A program made the position numbers and the translations under genes. Source: a virus. From it: a stretch of DNA of 44,245 bases. A model generated the notes under the pieces. It saw only the letters and a program-made list of their open reading frames with translations. It was not told the origin of the DNA and did no database searches. Where the stretch lies: positions 1 to 44,245 of the IMG/VR virus record IMGVR_UViG_3300006789_000047. One strand, written 5' to 3'. Positions 31,217-42,900 of this stretch are shown here, piece by piece (the stretch's first letter is position 1; each line of letters opens with the position of its first letter).

Positions 31217-32337
31217 TGCCGGATGATCCAAACAAACTAAGCATTGATGTTGTATTAGGAAATCAAGTTTCTAGTACGGTTACTAATGCTGTGGGATACC
31301 CACAAAACGTAGCCGTTACCCTTCCGGGAAGCGCGGGAACTGCCGGAGCAGATGGTCAGGATGGGGCTCAAGGTCCGCAGGGCGAACAAGGCCCAGATGG
31401 AAGTTTTACTCCTGACGGTCCAGAAGGTTCAGTTCAATTTAAAGCTCTTGACGGGAGTAGCATAGACTTTAGCGGAATTTCTCAATTTCATTTTGATAAA
31501 ACTTCTCACTTTTTAACAATAAGCGGGGGAGGACTTTCAGTAAATGAAGGAAAAGTTCATATTACTGGTTCTTTATCTCAATCAGATAGGTTTTTAATAA
31601 ATGATGGAGATTCATCTTTATTAAAGGTGGATACATCAAGTAAAAAAATAACTTTTTCAGAAGATTCTGCTGTTAACGAATATTATCTTGGAGTTGGAAT
31701 CGAGAACCCAACAGAGAGATTACATGTAGGAAATGGAAATTTAAGAGTTGATGGAGAAATAAAAGCTGGTGGACATATTATACCCGTTTTAAGCGGAATA
31801 TATGATTTAGGAAGTGAAAGTCACCCCTTTAGAGATATTTATGTAGATGGAGAGTCGATTCATTTTGTTAACGCTCATTCTAAAATATCTTCTACAGCAG
31901 CGGGGGGCGTTCAGTTTTCGCAAACAGTCACCGGTTCATCAGGCCAACCAGAAACAAAAAATTTATTAAATATTGATACCCAAGGAAATATGATAATTTC
32001 TGGAATTATGTCCGGAGATTTACCTTACTCTAATATAACGAATGGGTTTTTATTTGTAGAAAAAAGCATCCAAATTGGAGAACAATACTTTCCGGTAGAT
32101 TTTGGAACCACTTTGTCATATAACCCTTCTGTAGTTGCTTCAGTTTCTGCTCCAGAATTAGCAAACGAGGTCTATGGAGTTAGCGTACTACAAGTAACTA
32201 CTACGGGATTTTGGGCATCTTTAACTGCTCCACCCCAACTTGCTAACGGATTTATACCAACATTAAATGAAAGTGGTTATACTTTAGCAGCGTTTATCTC
32301 CCCAAAGGCTGATGACGCCTCAATAATTAGATTATAA
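31216..32337 (+). CDS. Tail fibre with short collagen-like segment
   Basis: 373 residues. Gly-X-Y repeats occupy about 38-62 (for example GADGQDGAQGPQGEQG), a short trimeric stalk. Residues 160-185 contain LGVGIENPTERLHVGNG, the fibre repeat also found at 16023. YDLGSESHPFRDIY (196-209) is a motif shared with the fibre at 34095. The last 60 residues are a small distinct tip. It is likely trimeric and host-facing. Confidence 0.75.
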   Translation: MPDDPNKLSIDVVLGNQVSSTVTNAVGYPQNVAVTLPGSAGTAGADGQDGAQGPQGEQGPDGSFTPDGPEGSVQFKALDGSSIDFSGISQFHFDKTSHFLTISGGGLSVNEGKVHITGSLSQSDRFLINDGDSSLLKVDTSSKKITFSEDSAVNEYYLGVGIENPTERLHVGNGNLRVDGEIKAGGHIIPVLSGIYDLGSESHPFRDIYVDGESIHFVNAHSKISSTAAGGVQFSQTVTGSSGQPETKNLLNIDTQGNMIISGIMSGDLPYSNITNGFLFVEKSIQIGEQYFPVDFGTTLSYNPSVVASVSAPELANEVYGVSVLQVTTTGFWASLTAPPQLANGFIPTLNESGYTLAAFISPKADDASIIRL

Positions 32338-32380
32338 TTTTTTAAAAAAAACTAAAATTTTAAGACAAACTCATTATCTG

Positions 32381-32388
32381 GTGTATAT
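32381..32388 (+). promoter_or_regulatory. GTGTATAT motif (putative late promoter)
   Basis: 46 bases before the start at 32427. AAGGAGG directly after it has no start codon nearby; AAAGGAA before the ATG is the working ribosome site. Confidence 0.45.
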
Positions 32389-32426
32389 GATAAGGAGGAC
32401 ATTTAGCTAGAATAAAGGAATAATTT

Positions 32427-33728
32427 ATGAGCGTAAAAGTATTTTCAGTAGAGCAACTTAGGTTAAATGGAGAATTACTCAGCGGCGATTCTCTAGATAG
32501 ACTTTGGTATGCTGGTAACCAATTGTCAATGGGGGATTCCGCTGTTCCCACTGGGTTTAATGTAGCTGCCGGTCAAGGTCTTAGTGGCGGCGGAACGCTT
32601 GATGGCTCCAGTATTTCTATTGATGTCAATATTGATGCTGCAAGTGCCGGTGGTTTAACAATTGATACAGATAAGCTAAAAGTTGATAGTATTGTTAATT
32701 CAATGGTCGCTGATAATGCAGCGATTGGAGTCACTAAACTTGCCGCTAGTGGGGTAACCGTAACCGCTGGAGACGGTATCGCCATGACTCATGGTGGCGT
32801 AATTAATTTAGGGCAAAGCCAAGTAGCTAGTGTAGACTTACACGCTACTGATCCCGGACTTGATATTGATGGAGGAAAGTTAAGAGCTCAAGGAATTAAA
32901 GATAGTAATGTCGCTGAATTAGCCGCAATTCACCCGACTAAACTTCTTGCCAGTGGTGTAACCGTAACCGCTGGAAACGGTTTAGCAACAACTAAGGCAT
33001 TTATTGGCCTTGGGGAATCTCAATCATTAAGTGTTGACGCCGCTGACAGCACTATTGATGTCGCTTCTGCAGGAATTAAAGTTAATAATGTTCCTAACGC
33101 CTTAACTGCTGGTGAAGGTCTCTCTGCTGGAGGCACTTTCAACGGAGGAACAGCTAGAGAATTTAAGGTAGATAGTAGTGCGGTTGTAATGTTGACCGGT
33201 AATCAGACCATTAATGGTCTCAAAGATTTTGCTGGTGGAATTCACGTTCATGGTGACCTTACTGTTGACGGCACTACCACTACTGTTGACTCCACAGTCG
33301 TTAACATCGGTGACAATATTATCGTCCTTAATAATGACGCGACAGACGCAGCCTCAAGCACAGACGGTGGTATTTTAATTAAGAGGTTTTCTGTTGGAAC
33401 AACCCAACAAAACTCCTCACTGCTTTGGGATAATAGTGAAGACGAGTGGAGAATTGGTAAAGAGGGGGCGGAAGAATCCGCTGCTCGTGGTAAAGCATTT
33501 ACGGTATCGCTCGGTCTTGCTGATGATGAAGAAACCATCAGTATTGCTTCGGCCAATTTCCAAAGTACTCCGGTTGTTCACGCGACAGTTAAAAATACTA
33601 CAGACACCAACCCTGACCTTATTAGCTGTATGGTAACGGCAGTATCCTCAACCTCAGTAACCGTAGTATTATCAGCCAAACCCTCTTCAGGAAACTATGT
33701 TTTAGAATTAGTTTGTATGGCAACTTAA
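32427..33728 (+). CDS. Tail fibre repeat protein
   Basis: 433 residues. Repeats of a unit with ASGVTVTAG...GLG (about 108-140 and 172-200) give a beta-helix or beta-prism stalk. The stretch HGDLTVDGTTTTVDSTVVNIGDN (about 273-295) then SLLWDNSEDEWRIG is typical of cyanophage and marine phage fibres. The C-terminal 80 residues are a probable tip. Codons are GC-richer than in flanking fibre genes. It is followed by a terminator. Confidence 0.8.
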   Translation: MSVKVFSVEQLRLNGELLSGDSLDRLWYAGNQLSMGDSAVPTGFNVAAGQGLSGGGTLDGSSISIDVNIDAASAGGLTIDTDKLKVDSIVNSMVADNAAIGVTKLAASGVTVTAGDGIAMTHGGVINLGQSQVASVDLHATDPGLDIDGGKLRAQGIKDSNVAELAAIHPTKLLASGVTVTAGNGLATTKAFIGLGESQSLSVDAADSTIDVASAGIKVNNVPNALTAGEGLSAGGTFNGGTAREFKVDSSAVVMLTGNQTINGLKDFAGGIHVHGDLTVDGTTTTVDSTVVNIGDNIIVLNNDATDAASSTDGGILIKRFSVGTTQQNSSLLWDNSEDEWRIGKEGAEESAARGKAFTVSLGLADDEETISIASANFQSTPVVHATVKNTTDTNPDLISCMVTAVSSTSVTVVLSAKPSSGNYVLELVCMAT

Positions 33729-33758
33729 TTTTAAAGTTAAGTAAAACAGTCCTCAAAG

Positions 33759-33782
33759 CCCCCGTGAAAACGGGGGTTTTTT
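33759..33782 (+). terminator. Rho-independent terminator
   Basis: Stem CCCCCGT/ACGGGGG (33759-33765, 33770-33776) closed by a GAAA tetraloop, followed by six T residues. Confidence 0.92.
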
Positions 33783-33817
33783 ATTGATATTTTGAGTTAA
33801 AAAAAGTATTTTATACT

Positions 33818-33825
33818 GTGTATTT
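33818..33825 (+). promoter_or_regulatory. GTGTATTT motif (putative late promoter)
   Basis: 23 bases before the start at 33841, directly after a terminator, so it probably starts the next unit. Confidence 0.5.
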
Positions 33826-33840
33826 ATCACTGTTGGGCTT

Positions 33841-34092
33841 ATGACAGAGGAAGAAAGGAGAAAGGCGATTGAGGAAATGACTAATGACATTGTTAATAAT
33901 ATGTCTTTAGCTGAAATGATGGCAATAATTGTTCAAAAAGCCAAAGAATCAGCCACTTTAAAAGTTGATAATGCGGTTATACTTCATCCGACTCCCCCTA
34001 AAGAAAAAAAGAGCACTAAAACCTTTTGGCAAAAGTTTAAAAAATTTTTTACCAAGAAGAGGCATAAAGGATTTTCCACGAAAAAGAGTTAA
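33841..34092 (+). CDS. Small acidic/basic hypothetical protein
   Basis: 83 residues. The N-terminal half is acidic and helical (MTEEERRKAIEEMTNDIVNN), the C-terminal quarter strongly basic (KFKKFFTKKRHKGFSTKKS). Such polarity suits a linker or nucleic-acid contact. First gene of a new transcription unit before three fibre genes, two bases from the next start. No family recognised. Confidence 0.55.
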   Translation: MTEEERRKAIEEMTNDIVNNMSLAEMMAIIVQKAKESATLKVDNAVILHPTPPKEKKSTKTFWQKFKKFFTKKRHKGFSTKKS

Positions 34093-34094
34093 AG

Positions 34095-35294
34095 ATGGCG
34101 CATAAATCAAACAATAAAGTTTTTAACGCAGACGAACTTAAGACGGTACAGGTTGGGGTTCACCAAGACCCTTCTGGACCCGGACCATTAAGTTATGTTG
34201 ACGTAAGTGGGGACGTTTTTGCTAATCAATATCAATTTGGGATAAATGAAGTAGACTCAGCCCTAAGCATTTCTATAGATTTTGATAATGATATAGTCCA
34301 AACGATTGAGTTGGATAATGACGTTGTTTTCACAACCGCTAATAGAGCCAGTTTAAGTGATAGGTTGAAGGCGGCTACAGTTAAAATTAAAGCTATAAAC
34401 GGAAATAGAAAATTAACATTTGATAATGCTATAAGATTTTTAGGAAATATACCTACTGGGCTAGAACAAGATAAAATTGGAATTGTAAGTTTTAACTCTT
34501 TCGGGCCAAATGAAACAGACACGGTTGCGGTATATAGAACTGAAGGAGAATATCTTGTAGGCATACCCGAACCAGCAGTTTTATTTAATAGAGAAAATCA
34601 AATTACTGGAGAAGCCTGTTTTACTTACGACACCAACGAAAACGAGCTTCATGTTGGTGGGCATATATTACCCTGTACTCAAGAATCTGTTGCTGGGTCA
34701 TTTGATTTAGGAAGTTCTTCTGAATACTGGAGAAGCTTATATTTAGCTGGAAAAGAAATTACAATAGATAATGTAAATGCAAAATATTATGTTCCTAGAG
34801 ATACGGATGCGGTTGCTGGAAATCATGCCGCTCTCCCTGCTGGTGCTCAAAATACAGGCTCTTATACTGACTACGATAATTTTATTTCGAAAGAGATTAT
34901 ACTAACGACCAAAGAAATAGATTTTGGGTATACGGGAGAACACATTATCAATTTGCCAACTAGCCCAAGCGATAAAACATTTTACGTTGATGAAATCGGT
35001 ATCGTTATAACACACACAAACAGTATTCCCTCTGATGGGTCAGGAGGCATAAGCGTAAAATTTGGATATGAAAATACAGGACGAACAGAAACAGAAGCTT
35101 TAATGGATGAAATTTATATTGAAACACCGTTAGAGCTTTACGATAGAGAAAGATTTATGACTCCTAAAAATAGCTGCGGAATCACTAACAACTTAATGGC
35201 CACAATAACAACCGGGGTTAAAGAGTATAATATAAGTAGAGAGCTATATGGTAGATTTTATTACAAAGGAATTTTTATAGAAAATGAGTATTAA
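34095..35294 (+). CDS. Tail fibre-like protein
   Basis: 399 residues. FDLGSSSEYWRSLYLAGKEI (203-222), preceded by GGHILP, matches the motif in the fibre at 31216, so the two share a module. Residues 40-160 are beta-rich, and the last 150 form an unrelated globular tip. No signal peptide. It overlaps the LamG gene by 11 bases. A second fibre or a fibre network subunit is likely. Confidence 0.65.
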   Translation: MAHKSNNKVFNADELKTVQVGVHQDPSGPGPLSYVDVSGDVFANQYQFGINEVDSALSISIDFDNDIVQTIELDNDVVFTTANRASLSDRLKAATVKIKAINGNRKLTFDNAIRFLGNIPTGLEQDKIGIVSFNSFGPNETDTVAVYRTEGEYLVGIPEPAVLFNRENQITGEACFTYDTNENELHVGGHILPCTQESVAGSFDLGSSSEYWRSLYLAGKEITIDNVNAKYYVPRDTDAVAGNHAALPAGAQNTGSYTDYDNFISKEIILTTKEIDFGYTGEHIINLPTSPSDKTFYVDEIGIVITHTNSIPSDGSGGISVKFGYENTGRTETEALMDEIYIETPLELYDRERFMTPKNSCGITNNLMATITTGVKEYNISRELYGRFYYKGIFIENEY

Positions 35295-36456
35295 ACGACC
35301 CAGAATAAAAGTAGATAATCTTAGATTATTTGACAAGATAACTACAGGAGATGTTTATTATATAAACAATTCTCTTCTCTTGCATTTTAATGGGCCTAAT
35401 AGTTCAGCGAATATCGAAGATAATAGTAAATATGTTCATTCTATAACAGCTAATGGAGACGCTCAAATTTCTACAGGTAAATACAAATTTGGAAATAGCA
35501 GTTTACATTTGGACGGAACTGGAGACTACTTAACCTTTCCTTATCATGAATGTTTGGATTTTGATAACGGAGACTTTACTTTAGAGGCGTGGGTTAACTT
35601 TTCTTCTTTTAATTCGGGGGGTTTTGATTCGATTTTAATGTCAGGGGAAACCGTCTCGTGGCAATTTGATTATAAAAATTCAACAAATGAATTAAGAGTT
35701 TACGTCTATTATGCCTCAACTAATGATAACGTTACCGCTTCGTGGACCCCTTCTGTCGGAACATGGTATCATGTTGCGGCTGTAAGAAATGGTTCCGATT
35801 TAAAATTATTTGTTGATGGAACGCAAATTGGTTCTACAACAAATGTTGGGTCAAACACTTTAAAAAATTCTGCTGGAGAAGGATCAGTAGGGGCTCGTAA
35901 TAATGTGGGTAGCTTTGATAGACTCTTTAATGGGTATATTGACGAAGTAAGGATCACTAGGGGCGTAGCACGTTATACTTCAAATTTTGAAGCTCCCACA
36001 AAAGAATTTTCTGATAGCTCGGGGGACATTAATAAAAAAATAGTAGTAGACGAAGAGGCAAAAGGTTTAGGTATAGGTGAGGGTGGAGTAGATGAAAGCA
36101 GATTGGCTCACGCTTGGATAACTTTTGATGGACATGATCCAACCACTTCAGCCCCCAAAATAATTGATGGTTATAATATATCTTCTATAGCAGAAAATGG
36201 AGTAGGTGATTATACCATCCACTTTAATAAAGCATTACTTAATGAAAATAGTTGTGTAATTGCCACTGTCGAAGAGCCAAATATTACTGAAATATCAGGT
36301 GGAACTAATCCGAGAAGTCACCCAACGACGCAAAACGTTCAAGTGACAGTAGGAGATCATACAGTATCTAGCGTTGGAGTAAGGGTAAATTATGGATCAA
36401 CAATTAATCATAGATTTGATAGCAAAAGAATAAGCGTTGTTGTCTTTTCTAATTAA
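35284..36456 (+). CDS. LamG-domain tail protein
   Basis: 390 residues. Residues about 27-240 form a concanavalin-like LamG (Laminin_G_3) jelly roll: LLLHFNG, GNSSLHLDGTGDYLTFP, FTLEAWVNF, GTWYHVAAVRNGSDLKLFVDG, then GYIDEVRITRGVARYTSNF. Such domains bind sugars or other surface ligands. The rest (250-390) is a beta-rich end. It is likely a receptor-binding or accessory adhesin, in line with the sugar-directed theme of this window. Confidence 0.85.
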   Translation: MSIKRPRIKVDNLRLFDKITTGDVYYINNSLLLHFNGPNSSANIEDNSKYVHSITANGDAQISTGKYKFGNSSLHLDGTGDYLTFPYHECLDFDNGDFTLEAWVNFSSFNSGGFDSILMSGETVSWQFDYKNSTNELRVYVYYASTNDNVTASWTPSVGTWYHVAAVRNGSDLKLFVDGTQIGSTTNVGSNTLKNSAGEGSVGARNNVGSFDRLFNGYIDEVRITRGVARYTSNFEAPTKEFSDSSGDINKKIVVDEEAKGLGIGEGGVDESRLAHAWITFDGHDPTTSAPKIIDGYNISSIAENGVGDYTIHFNKALLNENSCVIATVEEPNITEISGGTNPRSHPTTQNVQVTVGDHTVSSVGVRVNYGSTINHRFDSKRISVVVFSN

Positions 36457-36470
36457 TAAGGAATATTAAA

Positions 36471-36935
36471 ATGAACAAACAAGTAGTATACAAAATGGAA
36501 GAAGGGGGAATAGGAAGGCTTATTCCACATGAAGCGAACCGTTTAGAGGGTGAATCTGACGAAGCATTTTGTTCAAGAATAGCTAATCTAAAAGTTCCTA
36601 AAGATTATCCGTGGGTCGTAACAGAAAACCCAATACCCTTAGATCATGAATTTAGATATGCTTGGGTATGGTCAGGCCATAAAAACCCAAAGCTTTATAT
36701 TGACATGGAAAAAGCTAAAGAAATTTGGATAAACAAATGGAGAACCGCTAGAGAGCCATTGCTTGAGAATTTAGATGTTGAGTACCTTAAAGCTGTCGAA
36801 TCGAAAAACGAAAAACTTCAGGAAGAGATAAGTCAAAAAAAGCAAGAACTCAGAGATATTACTAAGTATGATCTTTCTAGCGTAAATGATGTCGCTGAAC
36901 TAAAAAAAGTTTGGCCTTCAGCGTTAGAGGGGTAA
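36471..36935 (+). CDS. Tail fibre assembly-like protein
   Basis: 154 residues. WINKWRTAREPLLENLDVEY (about 84-103) and the end KKQELRDITKYDLS followed by VAELKKVWPSAL resemble the C-terminal pattern of phage tail fibre assembly chaperones (R..R..LL..D, then LRDI and WP). It sits directly before the giant adhesin gene (one base between), as expected for its assembly helper. A TAAGGAA ribosome site precedes the start. Confidence 0.6.
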   Translation: MNKQVVYKMEEGGIGRLIPHEANRLEGESDEAFCSRIANLKVPKDYPWVVTENPIPLDHEFRYAWVWSGHKNPKLYIDMEKAKEIWINKWRTAREPLLENLDVEYLKAVESKNEKLQEEISQKKQELRDITKYDLSSVNDVAELKKVWPSALEG

Positions 36936-36936
36936 C

Positions 36937-39900
36937 ATGCTTTTTAACCTTCAGAATCTGCCATTCCTAGCTAGTGTAATCGCTCCAAATACAAAAGGCG
37001 GTTGCAGCGAGGATTTTGTAACCACTTACCAAACGGGTGGTAACACAACCGGTCTAGAAAGTTATAATGATTCAACAGGCGAAACAAAAAATATACATCA
37101 CCTTACAGAATCTGGAGAAAGAATTGTTTATGGTTCGGGTGGAGATACTGATCCAACCATACATTTACCGGGAACTTCAAATATAGATTTCCCCGGAACT
37201 AATATACCCACCGATCTATATTATAGTGTTTTTCATATTGAATCAGACACTTGTTGCTCTAATATAACTTCTTCAAGCTGGGTTACGTTTAAAATAAGAA
37301 TTCCTGATTATTATTATTTAAAAAATTTTTCAAATCAAACTCATGAAGGTCAAATAATTAGTTATTGGAAAATATTTTATATAAAAGATATCAACACGAC
37401 AACCATTCAAAACAACGTTCAAGAAATAGAAGTAATTGATGCAGACCCTTGGTGGACAGATGTAGAAGTTCACAAAAAATCATCATCTCTTTCTACGCTT
37501 TGCGGCGGACATTTTTTTATAGCTGGATATTCCCATAGTGACTGTTTAATTTTTGTAAGCAACACCGCAGAATGGGAAAACCAAACTTCAAATTGTAGTG
37601 CTCATTGCATGTGCAGAGCTACTGGACAACAAATTTATACACATCGACGATATATAACTCCCGGAGGTTGGTGTTCTGAATCTGCTTACCCACAATGTAA
37701 ATGGAATCCTCCTTCTGTCACCACTCATTATGTTATGAGCTCGTGTGATGCGGTATCTGGGGGATCAAGGACTGTTCTTGTTCATGATCAACATGGCGTA
37801 TTGTCAAGTTATGGATGTGGGGGAGTTCTTGCGTCCAAAGTAGTAAAGTTAAGTAGTACTCCTCCCGGTTGGTCAAATAATTGTGCAATAGCTGCTCAAT
37901 GTATATCTTATATAGTCTCTCCAAGTAATCCAGCTTCATCAATTAAAATTGTTAACGAACAATCAAGTTGCACCGCATGTAATGGTTCAGTACCTCCACC
38001 CCCAAGGCCGCCGACTTTAAAAATAACCGCTCCAAGTATTCACGCGATGTTTCTTGGTAGCACTCATACGTCAAGACCCTATTTAATTAATTATGAAAAT
38101 GGTACTACGTCAGGTGGAATTAAAACAAGCAAAGGTTCTAATTGGACTTATACAAAATGGTACATAAATTTAAATGAAGGAGCCGGGTGGCAACAATTTT
38201 CAAACCAAATTCCATACGCAAACTCTGGCAAAAATTGGAGACCTAATGCCCCGTTACCGCAAAGCACTATACTTAATGGTACTTGGCCGAATGTTTCAAT
38301 TTATGCCGTAGGTCATAACCCAAGCCTTAACCCATCTTCCGTTAACTCAAACATCGTAAACATTAGCGGTAATACGCCCAAACCACCTTCGGGAAATATA
38401 ACTGCCCCAGTGCTTAGGGTATCCGCATTAACAAATAAAAAGATAGAAGTATATTTTCCGGGAGGTAAAGGGTTTGATAAAATAGAAATTTTTAAATGTT
38501 CTGCTGGTCAATCAACAGGAACGATATTAGTACATAGCGAAACTCAAAACGCGGGTAGGAGACACATTACTCCTACAATGCCTGTTGGAACTTATTGTTA
38601 CTCCTTAAAGGCCACAGATACTAATAGTGGAAACTATGCAGAGGTTGGATGTAAATGTGCAACAATTAACTCTGGAACAAACCCACCGCCTCCACCACCA
38701 GTAGGGAGTATAGTTTTACCTACATTTTCATTACAATCACAATATGTAACTTTGCCTATTGGACAAAAAAGAATATGCGGCGGACAAAGTCCAAGGTGCT
38801 ACTATTCTAGTCGTAGAGATTATGAATATAGAGTGCTTTTTACTTTTGAAAGCGAAGGTTTTGGTTTTAGCGAATACGAAATTTTAGAAGTAGACCCTTA
38901 CGACTATAACAAAACTAAAAGAGCTAACAGGGGTATTAATTCAATCTTAAGTCCATTTCATCATGGAAGTAAAACTCCATTTGTTATGCCAAAATGGAAT
39001 ACAGATTTAGCTCAATATGGGATATTTGGACTTAAACAAAAAACTGGCCTTGATTTTAAAAAGCACACGTTTTGTCATACGGACAGATATATAAATTTAG
39101 ACGCTTTACATAGAGTAAAGAAATATGGCACTAACCCGAATAATAATACTTATGGTCTTTGGTGGATGCCTGAACCAATTTTCACAAGCACTAAAAGATT
39201 ATGCAATTCAAACTGTTTTGATTGGGGGCCAAGTGACCCTTACAAAGATGATCCGAATCAATTACATCAAGGTAGTTCTAGCACTAATTGTAATCAACTA
39301 GACGGAAACTATTGCTACAAAGTTAGAGTAAGAGATGCTCAAGGAAAAACTGCCGAAACTGCAGTTAAATGCATTACAATACCAGTTGGAGGAAGTCAAT
39401 GTTTAGCTCCTAAACCAACAAGTACTCCGGGTGGGTGCTGGTGGGTGTGTGAAAATGGATCGTGGAAATTGAGATGTACTAATAACCCCATTAAGCCTAT
39501 AAATACAAAACCCGTAATTACTTTAAGGTACAATAATCCTTGTGATTCTGTATATTTTTGGGCAGACGTTCCGAAGGGTAAAACTGCGATTCTTGAATTT
39601 ACTCAAGACGGTAAAACGTACCACGAAGGAAATTTTGTCGCAGTAAGTACTCAGCCTTACGCTTCTAGCTCAACGCAAGGTGGCTTTATGATATTTTGTA
39701 CTTCAGCCACCCATTATTGTTCTACGGGGGGCACAAGGCTTACAACTGGGCATAGATATACTTTTAGGCTTAAATATAAAGATGGATCAACTTGGGTAAT
39801 GAGTGATCTTCTTAGCGTTAACGTCTCTAAATGTGGAAACGTAAACTCAAACAAGTGCGATTGTAAGTGTCCCAATACTGGAATTACGCTCAAGAATAAA

Positions 39901-42900
39901 GATTGTACTACCGAAGTAAATTCAGATGGAACATGTAAAACGGGAGTTGGGTGTCCAACTGTACCTTCTTCATCTAGCGTTTGTGGATCAACTATAGTGG
40001 CTCCATCGTTAGGGTTTAGAACTTTTGGCAAAAACTTACAGCTACTTATTGGTTCGGGCTCTGGACACACTGGCACGTTCGAAGTTAGAAAATATGATGA
40101 AAAACAAAACATTTGGATAACTATTGATCATACAAAAAGTAATTTTTACTTAATCAAAAACCTTAGTGGGGGTCAAAATTATAAATATTCAATTAGTGTA
40201 GAAAACACTATTAGTGGAGTCGTTGAAAAATGCTACTCAAATGTAATTTCCTATTCTCCACCTAAATTAAATCCGGGCTGCCCCACCCCACAAGAAGAAA
40301 TGCCTTCCATGCAATTTAAAGCGGAGATTATGACTTATACTTCTTGGCAAGGAGGTCAAAGGTCGCTAAGGGGTAATCATCCGAATGTAGTGCAGACTCC
40401 TTTTGGGCCAGTTAAAGGTTACGGGTCAACACCTCTTTGGAATAATACTGGGAGCCACATGCAAGACTGCTCAAGATTTGCTTTAATTAACGCTCAGGTT
40501 ACAAAATTGTGGACAACTGGAATTGATAGAGGAATAACTTATAAAATTTTATATAGTACGGACAAACTTAACGGTAAGTGGCTACCAATACCCAACGGAG
40601 GGCAAGAATATACTTATCTTCGCTCATCTAGCATATCTCATTTCGTTGATTCTAAAATGTGGTGCGAAAAAGATGTAAAATATTGGCACTTTAAAGTCGT
40701 AGCGACCAGAAATACTAAATGTGGAGTTATTGAATCTCATAGTAACGTTTTAACTTTTCCGTTTAACGATTGCTGCTGTGAATGTTCAGGGAATCCACCT
40801 TTTTCGGGAACAGATAGTGGAGGATGTTTTTATTTATGCTCGGCGGGTTCTTGGCAATTAGTTTGTCCGCAGAATATAGGCCCAAATAATTTGTCTGATC
40901 GTAAAAAATATCCATCTCATAAATTACATCAAGATACCCATCAATTCTGGAAGGATATAAATAATGTTGGTCTCCCCAGTTTTAATACTACCGTTGCTTT
41001 TAGTGATAACGCACCTAAGTCAGAAAATTTAATAAATTATTTCACGGCAAAAATTCCGACCTTTAAAATTGAGGGTGGCGATACATTATATAATCATGTA
41101 ACTGTTCAGTATAAACAGGCTAACGCTAAAGACTTATATCAAGGATATACTAATCCTGCTGAAAGTTTGTCGTGTATAGCTGAAAGCGGTTATTTAATAA
41201 CGGATGTTGTTATTAAAACTGGATATGAAAATCAAGTAACAATAAATACCCCGAATCGTTTAGAGATAAAAGATATTAATGATATTCCAGTTTTATCAAT
41301 AGACGCACCAAAAGAAGGCAAATATTATAATCTAGAAACAGAACAAATTGTATATGAAAATTATACAGGAATTTTAGATTTCACAGATTTAGGTGGATAC
41401 CTTTGGCACAGTATAAGAAAAACAGCTTCAGATATTACCGATGCATATCATTCTATAGGCGATGGAGTTGACGGAATACAAAACTTTTTAGGTGGAGGTT
41501 ATAGGGGTGGCTATGAAACAAATTGGAATACTCAAGCTCCTACAAAAGCTGAATTAATAGAAATAACAAACGACTTTGCATCTGTTTTAGGTTACCCGAA
41601 TTATACAAGTAGTAGGCCCCATATTCCATCCGAACCTTTAGATATCGACTTGTGTTGGGATATTAGCATAGCTAAATCTGCTAAAGTAAAAATTCAACAT
41701 AACTTTTTTAAAGATAAATGTGGTTATACAAATAGCATTGTTTCAACAGAAGTTAAGAAAAGAAAATACAATAGCGATGGAAGTTTAAGTGACGCTATTA
41801 GTCTTGGTAATTTAAGATATGTAAAAACTGGAGTAGGGGAATATCCAGAAGTATTAGCTGAAGCATTGTACGTCCACAAAAGCGGATTTATAGATTCTAG
41901 CCAACAGTCATCTTATGATGTTGGAAACAGTTCGACTTTATTTGCTTGTCCTTCTTGCGATAATGGATTTTTAAGCGGTCAAGCTGATGGTACTGAAAAT
42001 ATTAATCCAGAATTTATTTCTGATTCTGACATAAGCTCTTTAACTTTCGCTCCGGGAGAATCTGGAAAAATAGTATTTGAAAACACTATTGATGTTTACA
42101 ACTCAATGAGTTGTAACGAAGCAATTCCCGTATTCTCCGGAACAGTTACTTATGAAGAGTCTGTCGATTATAATATAAATCATGAATCGATAGAAAAAAT
42201 TTGCGTTAATTCGTGCTCTTTCGAGCAGCAAGAAAATTTAACTACTGATTTAATTGAGTTTACATTACCCAACGACTTAAAAGAGCCAAGCTATTATAAG
42301 TTTGAAATAGATAACCCAAATAGATTTGATGTTGACACAAATGTTGCTAGATACTCCAAAGAAAAATTAAGTAATAATTATCTTAATTATGGATATGGGC
42401 AGCCTTCTGCGGATTCCACTTTATTTAATGTCCTTTCTGGAACGATAGAAACTGGGTGGAGTGGAAATTACGACTACATAAAAGATTTTCCGTTTGAGAA
42501 TGATTATTTTGATTATTTTGTTTTTACTTCAAAAGATAAACGATCCAATTCTATTAGAAGGCAAATCAATTTAATCGGTAATCAAAGACTTCCTTCTGAA
42601 GATTGGGAAAATGTAATAAGAACGGGGTACAACAATTGGTTTGGTCCAAGTGGGGAAATTCTTGATGATTTATATATTTGTGGATTTTATAAAAATGAAA
42701 AGTATATATCATCTTTAATAGCCGATCCGATTCCATGCTGCGGGGAAATTGATATATCAGTCCAAGTCGATGACATTGGGTATTCTCCAGTAAGCTTAAA
42801 AATAGCAAATAAATCTAATTCTCGTATTAAATCTACAATCGCAGCAGGAACTAATAATTATATCTTTGGTGTTACTACTGGAATTGGCGGAAACGAATCT

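Noticed and set aside
32573-33556. Long minus-strand ORFs inside the fibre gene at 32427
   Set aside because: Low-complexity Ser/Val shadows of a repeat-rich gene on the plus strand, with no ribosome site.
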